The position numbers and the translations under genes are program-made. From Pomphorhynchus laevis (Eukaryota; Acanthocephala; Palaeacanthocephala; Echinorhynchida; Pomphorhynchidae): a DNA stretch of 64,000 nucleotides. The stretch lies in the NCBI GenBank assembly GCA_012934845.2, contig WNNJ02002486.1:93817-157816 (forward strand), read 5' to 3'. Positions 58,758 through 64,000 of the stretch are shown here, in pieces (the first letter of the stretch is position 1; each line of letters opens with the position of its first letter). The notes under the pieces were generated by a model, which saw only the letters and a list, made by a program, of their open reading frames with translations, had not been told where the DNA came from and did not search any database.

Positions 58758-59477
58758 TGGCTTTTTAATGCAATAAAACAAATATATTTAATGCAAATAA
58801 GCCCCGAAAAAGTATAACTCACGACCTTTGTCCTTTTGATTTGTCGCACTAAAACTTCAGAACTAAACATATTTGCTGGATTTTCATTCGTATAATATTA
58901 CTTCTTTGATCGCTAGAAATGCTAGCTTACTAGACTATACCCGCCTTTCTTTGTTAATTTACATCAAAGTTCAAATTGACATCATTAACTGACATATCGT
59001 TATTTCGCAATTCCATATTTGTCCACAACGTAGAAGCACTCTCTGTCTACATGTATGAATGTCATTTATATGCTTCTCTAATTGTCGATTAGTCGACCCA
59101 TGTAACGATTCGCTTAATTAAATGTAAAAAACTGCCATAAAAATATGATTTTCATTCAAATTCTCTATAATAACAGTCCATTGTTCCGTAAATTGAACGA
59201 CATCAGAATTTTTAGCAAGATGATATAAAATTTTAAATATATTTTTTTAATTTAACATTTTTCAAACATATTTACTATTTCTCATTTTTGAACCAATAGA
59301 TGAAAATATCCGCTTATTTTACAACTAAATTAATGCATAATTTGTTAATGTTAATATTATATTACCAAATTTATGCAATCATGCCATATATAACGTTTCG
59401 ACGCAAGCGCTTCTTCAGAATTATATTGCAGGAATTAAAATTTATGAAGCCAGAATAGTCACTGTGGTTTACAAAAT
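58758..59477. other. Non-coding stretch with one hammerhead-like motif
   Basis: AT-rich, with no gene. A minus-strand hammerhead-like motif lies at 59383-59425. A short ATT-repeat run next to 59478 is the likely tail of the CR1 copy. Confidence 0.4.
59383..59425 (-). ncRNA. Hammerhead-like motif, minus strand
   Basis: The minus strand reads CTGAAGA, A-GCGC-TT-GCGT-C, GAAACGTTATAT. The core halves are intact and the hairpin forms with one G-T pair, but the base pair closing stem II is a mismatch. The CTGAAGAAG...GAAACG form is common at Penelope-like element ends. Confidence 0.45.
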
Positions 59478-60840
59478 ATTATTATTATTATTATGTAGAC
59501 AACGTTACGAGCATAGCTCACAGTTGCTGACAAATCGATAGTCAAAATAAAAGAAAAAGAGAAAATCAAAAACAAATCAGTTAACAATTTAAAATAATCT
59601 GTCGTTTAAAGAGCTCACGAGTTCCCGCATTTACAATATCATCGCTTAAACGATTCCATGAATTTATTATTCGTTGTCCAAATTGAATCGTCCTAGAATG
59701 TACTATTCGTTGGCGACTAAGATAAAACGAGTGACCTCGCAAAGCTCGAGTTGATCGAATGTTGAAGAGCCCACGCAACACATGGTGTTCATTGTGAAAT
59801 ACCTCCCATACAAGACACAGATCCCGCGAGTCACGAATATCACATAATGACTGCATATTTAAAGACCGAAGACGGTCCTCGTAAGGAAGTTCTCTCAAAG
59901 AATGTACTAATTTTGTTGCCCTACGTAGCACCTTCTCAAGTCGATTAATCTCATCTCTGGTTCGAGGGTATGAACATTGAGAAGCATATAACAAATGACT
60001 TAGTACAAAAGCGTTTGCAAGAACTCTAAAAGAACGTGGACTCACATAGCTGAATGATCGGCGAAGGAAACCAACCATACGCATGGCCTTCGAACAAATG
60101 TACTCAGTGTTTTGGCGAGTGGAGAAATCATCCGTTATCAATACGCCAAGATCTTTATAGCTCGAAACCAATTTAATCACTCGATCCCCGAGATGATATA
60201 TCGGCACTGGAACAATATTACGTGATCGAATGTGCATGCAAGTGCACTTCGAGGCATTAACAGACAGACCATTAGAACGTGCCCACTTAAGAACCGTGTC
60301 AATATCTGATTGAAGAATGTTACGATCATAATTCGACTTGATGGCTCTCCAAATTTTTAAATCGTCAGCAAATAATAATGAATGCGAACTTATTACACTG
60401 GGTAGATCGTTGATGAAAATACAAAACAGCAAAGGACCCAATACAGACCCTTGCGGGACACCGGCATTAACTGGATAATGCTCGGAAAGGGTACCGTTAA
60501 TGGCGACCTGGTATGTGCGACCAGAAAGAAAGTTGCATATCCAACGAATGATAATTGGATTGATTTTTAATGCACTTATCTTCATAATCAACTTGTCATG
60601 GGGTACATGATCAAATGCTTTGGAGAAGTCAAAAAATATGACATCGACAGCATACCCCTCATCCACTATGGAACCCAACTTTCCTGTGCCAATAAAAGGT
60701 TGGTTACTGTGGAACAGTTTTTACGGAATCCGTGCTGATTAGTAGAAAGTAACCTGTATGATTCTAGGTAGCTACTGATTATCCGATAAAGTAATCTCTC
60801 TAATACACGACACGATACAGAGGTTAAACTAACCTCTGTA
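59478..60840 (-). mobile_element. CR1 LINE, 5'-truncated copy with long open RT
   Basis: Starts inside the RT (EVSLTSVSCRVLERLLYRII from about 60840) and runs to the ORF2 stop at 59581 and a short 3' UTR with an (ATT)n-like end near 59478. The high coding integrity makes it one of the youngest inserts here. It is flanked on both sides by outward-facing hammerhead-like motifs (59383-59425 minus, 60874-60925 plus). Confidence 0.8.
59581..60840 (-). pseudogene. CR1 ORF2, reverse transcriptase to C-terminus
   Basis: The first part (60840-about 60680) reads LERLLYRIISSYLESYRLLS and NQHGFRKNCSTVTNLLLAQE. A stop/shift near 60670 precedes a 365-codon open frame. The frame has VDVIFFDFSKAFDHVPHDKL (motif A), NAGVPQGSVLGPLLFCIFIN (motif B), LLFADDLKIW (motif C, FADD), VSSYKDLGVLITDDFSTRQN, and the CR1 C-terminal signature (SLRELPYEDRLRSLN, FGQRIINSWNRLSDDIV). 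The endonuclease is absent because of 5' truncation. All RT catalytic Asp residues are present. Confidence 0.8.
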
Positions 60841-60873
60841 TCTAACCTCTGTAAATATAAATACCTATAATAT

Positions 60874-60925
60874 AATCCTGAAGAAGAAATAGCAGCGAAA
60901 CGTAAATAAATATTTTTCTTTGATT
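60874..60925 (+). ncRNA. Hammerhead-like motif
   Basis: CTGAAGA (60878-60884), AGAAATAGCAGC, GAAA (60897-60900), CGTAAATAAATA. Both core halves are canonical, but stem II is weak, so this is probably a decayed copy. Confidence 0.4.
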
Positions 60926-60969
60926 TGTTGACTACCGATGGTACTACCTGAATATCATTTTATTGTTAT

Positions 60970-62375
60970 AGATTGTTAATAATAAAGATTTTGTTAAATG
61001 AAACTAAATACAACCGCTAAAAAGGCTTAAACAGTAAAACATGTGAAAGGAAACAGGAAGTAATGTATGAACAGTCTAACGTCATACCTCTCTATAATCA
61101 CGGCCTCAGTTCCATAGGGATCTGAGCCCTCCAGCCGATCCAATACGTCGCCTTCCGACTGAACCACCCGGGGTTTTCAGCCCCCTCCAGGGGGAGGGCA
61201 TCCCCATGGAGGATAAGTCCTCCTATACACTATTATCAAGTTTAGGAAGACTATACTCGGTAATCGCGAGATGAGGAGCTTAAAAAACCTTAGTCATTGC
61301 TCTGGGGAACGTCCTTTAGAAAAGAAAACTAATCCCGAGATAGCCCAAATACCCCAGAGGCGCACTTGGGTTTTTTCATTTAATGACAGATGCTGAGCCC
61401 GTTTCAGGGCCCATCTAGCTCACTTTAGAATACGTTTTAGTCTATCCAAGTTAGCTCCCACTGACCAGTTCACCGTAATGGTGAACCCCAGGTATTTTAC
61501 TCGACTTGTGAAGGTAGGGAGTGGTTGAGACTGTTAAATGGTGGAGAGAGCAGAGAGTGATAGTCTTTTAAGCTTCTTTTTGTTGGCATGGGTGCCATGA
61601 AAGACGACCACCTGCGATTTATTGGAGTTTAAAATAATATTGAATGAGAATAACTGATCTTTTAATCTTAAAAAGAAACTGATGATGTCAAAACTACATA
61701 TTTGCACCTGCGTCCAGAAAACAGGTATGTGATATCATCAGCGTAAACCACCAGATATTAATCATGTTTGAATTTTTTGTAGAGTTTAATGGAGGCAGCA
61801 AGATACAGGATTGGAGAAAGTGGGGATCGTTTGGCGTACAGCAATATTTCCACCCTGTTAACAATTTTCGCAGGCGACCCAAGGGACATTAGAGAAGAAA
61901 TAACAAAGCGAATGTAAATCCGGTCAAATGCGGCAGATAAATCAAGGAAAAGAGCCACAGCAAGTTGATGACGATTCTCTCGACAAAACTGATGCACTTC
62001 ACCTATTGTAGTATGGACCGAGAGATCCTTTACGTACCAATGAAAACCTGGTGGGATTAAATTTCGCCTATATAGATGTTCGCGGATTTTACGCGCAAGC
62101 GCTCTTTCGTAAATGGAGAGGAGTGAGTTTTGAATCAAAATCGGCCGCATATCTTTGGGACATGAAATCGATTTCTTTAAAATACACGATGGCTTATATT
62201 AACGCCAGCAATGTTGGACGGGAAGCTAGTATCATTGTGATGGCGACCTCTTTTCTCTGACTGTCTGTCAAAAGCTGACAGACACGAGTGAAGAGTGGCG
62301 TATGGGATTTGGAGGGGCCCGGGAGTGCCCCCAGGACTTGAGGATATCTGTAACAGATAAGTCCCTGCTTTCCTG
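60970..62375 (-). mobile_element. LINE family A, 5'-truncated copy (A13)
   Basis: The 3' end is at about 60970 with an AATCTTTATTATTAACA tail. RT pieces at 61758-62150 read NSLLSIYERALARKIREHLY, FHWYVKDLSVHTTIGEVHQF and ALFLDLSAAFDRIYI. Homology ends at 62375 within the pre-RT (TGTAACAGATAAGTCCCTGC). A small deletion removes RT motif B. Several breaks. Directly at its truncated end, family B LINE sequence begins in the opposite orientation. Confidence 0.7.
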
Positions 62376-63310
62376 TCTCACCTGCCGAAATCTCATCTGT
62401 CCTCATGTCCTTGCCCAACAAAACCTCACTGAAGATCCCCTGATTATCCACATATTTAAATCCATATGCTCATCAACAACCCCTTTCCTCACCACCTTGT
62501 TTAACTCGACCATCCGCAGTCGTATCTTCTCTTCGCAACAGAAATCTGCCATCGCTCGTCCATCGACCCCACCATTCCTACTAGGTATCGCCCCATTTCA
62601 CTCATCCCTACTCTTTCCAAGCTCTTAGAACCTCTCTTCATCCAATATGTACTCTCCTTTCCAATCCGCTTTTCACTCTAATCACTCCACAGAAATCGCC
62701 TACATGAAAGTTTACAGCGACCTACTCATTTCTCGTGACAAGGCTCAATATAGTGTTCTCATCTCCCTCGACCTCTCCACCGCCTTCAAAATCGTCGATC
62801 ACTCTATCCTCCTTTCTCGCCTTCGTTATGATTACGGATTTTCTTCCTCCTCCGTAGCATGGCTTACCTCATATCTATCCGACCGTTATTATCAAGTCTG
62901 ATCAAATTCATTATCATCTCCTCCCATCCCTTTTTTCTGCGAGTTCCCCTAAGGTTCAGTCCTAGGTCTCCTGCTCTTCTCTCATTTACTTAGCGATCTA
63001 TATCCGTTTATCAAACCTTACTCCTTTAACGTCATACAATACGCCGATGATATCCTCATCTATGCTCATGCAGCCGCCCATCGCATACACGATATCAGCA
63101 TTTCTGAATCCAACTGTCTTTCTTCTATCTACAAACGTCTCTATTATCTTAATCTTGTTTTAAATCCCGATAAGTATAAAAATGTGGATCCTCCCCGGTA
63201 ATCCTAACATATCTCCTCCCACTGCATATTTTGCCTCATCAATCATCCCCATAGTCCACAATCTAACTTTCTTAGGCTTCCATTTTGATGATCACCTTGA
63301 CTGAATATAT
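62376..63310 (+). mobile_element. CR1-like LINE, RT part (family B, 3' part)
   Basis: Decayed RT reads FPVSPAEISSVLMSLPNKTS and PLFTTLFNSTIRSRIFSSQQ-type sequence. A better piece follows at 62647-62901: YSPFQSAFHSNHSTEIAYMK, VLISLDLSTAFKIVDHSILL (motif A, Asp kept) and WLTSYLSDRYYQV. The sequence GSVLGLLLFSHLLSDLYPF (motif B) and QYADDILIYAHAAAHRIHDI (motif C) come after breaks. It begins at almost the same ORF2 position where the family B copy at 53420-55722 stops. Confidence 0.65.
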
Positions 63311-63470
63311 TCAATACTAGTGAACGAGAAAGAATAAATGAGAGTGATAGTCTAAACAGAGCATGATTTTAGTAGCAACCCAAGAAACATGGCCATAACT
63401 TACAGTCCAGCTTGGAATAAACTACCAGCAGACATAAAGATCTACAACACCTAAATATATCATATCCACA
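63311..63470 (+). pseudogene. Remnant of a LINE ORF2 C-terminus
   Basis: One frame reads NPRNMAITYSPAWNKLPADI, which matches the conserved WNxLP segment near the C-terminus of CR1-group ORF2 proteins. It may be the tail end of the family B copy before it. Confidence 0.4.
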
Positions 63471-63509
63471 ATTTAAATTAGAAGAAAGATGGCAAAAACC
63501 AACGCAAAA

Positions 63510-63555
63510 TTTATTGAATTGAATATTTCGATGCCTAGCTGGCATCATCTTCAGC
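63510..63555 (-). ncRNA. Hammerhead-like ribozyme motif, left arm
   Basis: The minus strand reads GCTGAAGA, T, GATGCC-AGCTA-GGCATC, GAAATATTC, the same as the right arm copy. Core and 6-bp stem II are perfect. Stem III is AT/AT with a 5-nt loop and stem I starts G-C, T-A, T-A. Confidence 0.55.
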
Positions 63556-63623
63556 AATTGTAATTAGCTAGAACACTTATAAATTTTCTGAAGAAAATTT
63601 ATAAGTGTTCTAGCTAATTACAT

Positions 63624-63672
63624 TTGCTGAAGATGATGCCAGCTAGGCATCGAAATATTCAATTCAATAAAT
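63624..63672 (+). ncRNA. Hammerhead-like ribozyme motif, right arm
   Basis: CTGAAGA at 63627-63633, T, GATGCC-AGCTA-GGCATC, GAAA at 63652-63655, then TATTCAATT and a possible cleavage site (triplet ATT) followed by CAATAAA. TTG before the core pairs with CAA after the site as a 3-bp stem I. This fits the minimal hammerhead of Penelope-like elements. Confidence 0.55.
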
Positions 63673-63710
63673 TTTGCGTTGGTTTTTGTCATCTTTCTTC
63701 TAATTTAAAT

Positions 63711-64000
63711 GTTATTACACCGTCGCAATCCTCATTCATATTCAATTCATATCCACAATGAAATTAAAAATCTATTTTAAGAAACACGTCATCTTTAGAA
63801 ACACACTAGTTTCTTCAAAATTGAGGGATCAATTTTCCGAACACCATGTAGTCTCGATAGCTAAGGCTTTTGTACTTAAGCCGTTTTGCTTCCTCTGCGT
63901 TTTTGGTGGCCCTCCCTGACTCAGTTGCTTACGAGTGTACGTTAGTTTCGGCAAATGTGTCGACACAAGTGCAATCCCAGCATAAACTTCCTTCGTTATG
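63711..64000. other. Non-coding end of window, nothing recognised
   Basis: No open frame, repeat or known motif that I can support. Confidence 0.4.

Larger units (their letters stand above)
63471..63710. repeat. 240-bp near-perfect palindrome made of two hammerhead-like units
   Basis: Left arm 63471-63589, a 4-nt spacer TGAA, right arm 63594-63710. Only about two mismatches and a one-to-two-base length difference separate the arms. Each arm carries one hammerhead-like motif, facing outward. RNA from either strand would fold into one long hairpin containing the two motifs. Confidence 0.8.

Noticed and set aside
55714-58766. Target-site duplication of the Merlin element
   Set aside because: The 9 bases outside the repeats (CTATTCTAC and TGGCTTTTT) do not match, so none is claimed.
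1-64000. CRISPR arrays, operons, bacterial promoters or integrated bacterial genes
   Set aside because: No regular spaced repeats or prokaryotic-style gene clusters. All structure fits a repeat-rich animal genome.

Overview
The window is AT-rich eukaryotic DNA from an invertebrate and is almost entirely repeat-derived. The taxon cannot be fixed by eye. A Naiad-type Penelope-like element, CR1 and Jockey-group LINEs, a Merlin DNA transposon and GT-AG introns of only about 43 bp would all fit a flatworm or another small-intron invertebrate (inference). Three possible host genes are visible. They are the first exon of a Ser/Asn-rich protein running off the left edge (1-776, minus), an intact 195-codon EF-hand-like ORF (20713-21300, minus), and a doubtful 101-codon ORF (18166-18471, minus).

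Layout. 2104-5738 holds a Naiad Penelope-like element with an N-terminal GIY-YIG nuclease, a CxC linker and an RT, flanked by about 140-bp pseudo-LTRs. 5837-17174 holds copies of one APE-type LINE family (called family A here), several of them head-to-tail. 17175-23066 is mostly host-like DNA with a tandem hammerhead-like ribozyme pair. 23072-38985 holds more family A copies in both orientations, a nested Naiad fragment and another PLE remnant. 38988-43550 contains a small Gypsy protease fossil, Naiad tail fragments in tandem and a tRNA-like SINE. 43554-47370 is the best family A copy, with an intact ORF1. 49354-55722 holds short tandem repeats, a SINE and three LINE pieces. 55723-58757 is a Merlin transposon. 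59478-63470 holds a CR1 copy, one more family A copy and a CR1-like RT piece. 63471-63710 is a near-perfect palindrome built from two hammerhead-like motifs.

The most notable finding is the Merlin element. Its interior looks full of stops in a plain six-frame reading. Removing eight GT-AG introns of 41-53 bp gives a near-continuous DDE transposase of about 335 residues, with one residual frame slip. Its about 0.9-kb terminal inverted repeats contain almost exactly the first coding exon.

A second theme is self-cleaving RNA. Hammerhead cores of the form CTGANGA / hairpin / GAAA recur at 18784, 18829, 34573, 59383-59425 (minus), 60878, 63510-63555 (minus) and 63624. They are separate from the Naiad copies, which carry their own conserved and different 3' fold. 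The repeated elements do not work together as a pathway; they are a nested record of insertions.
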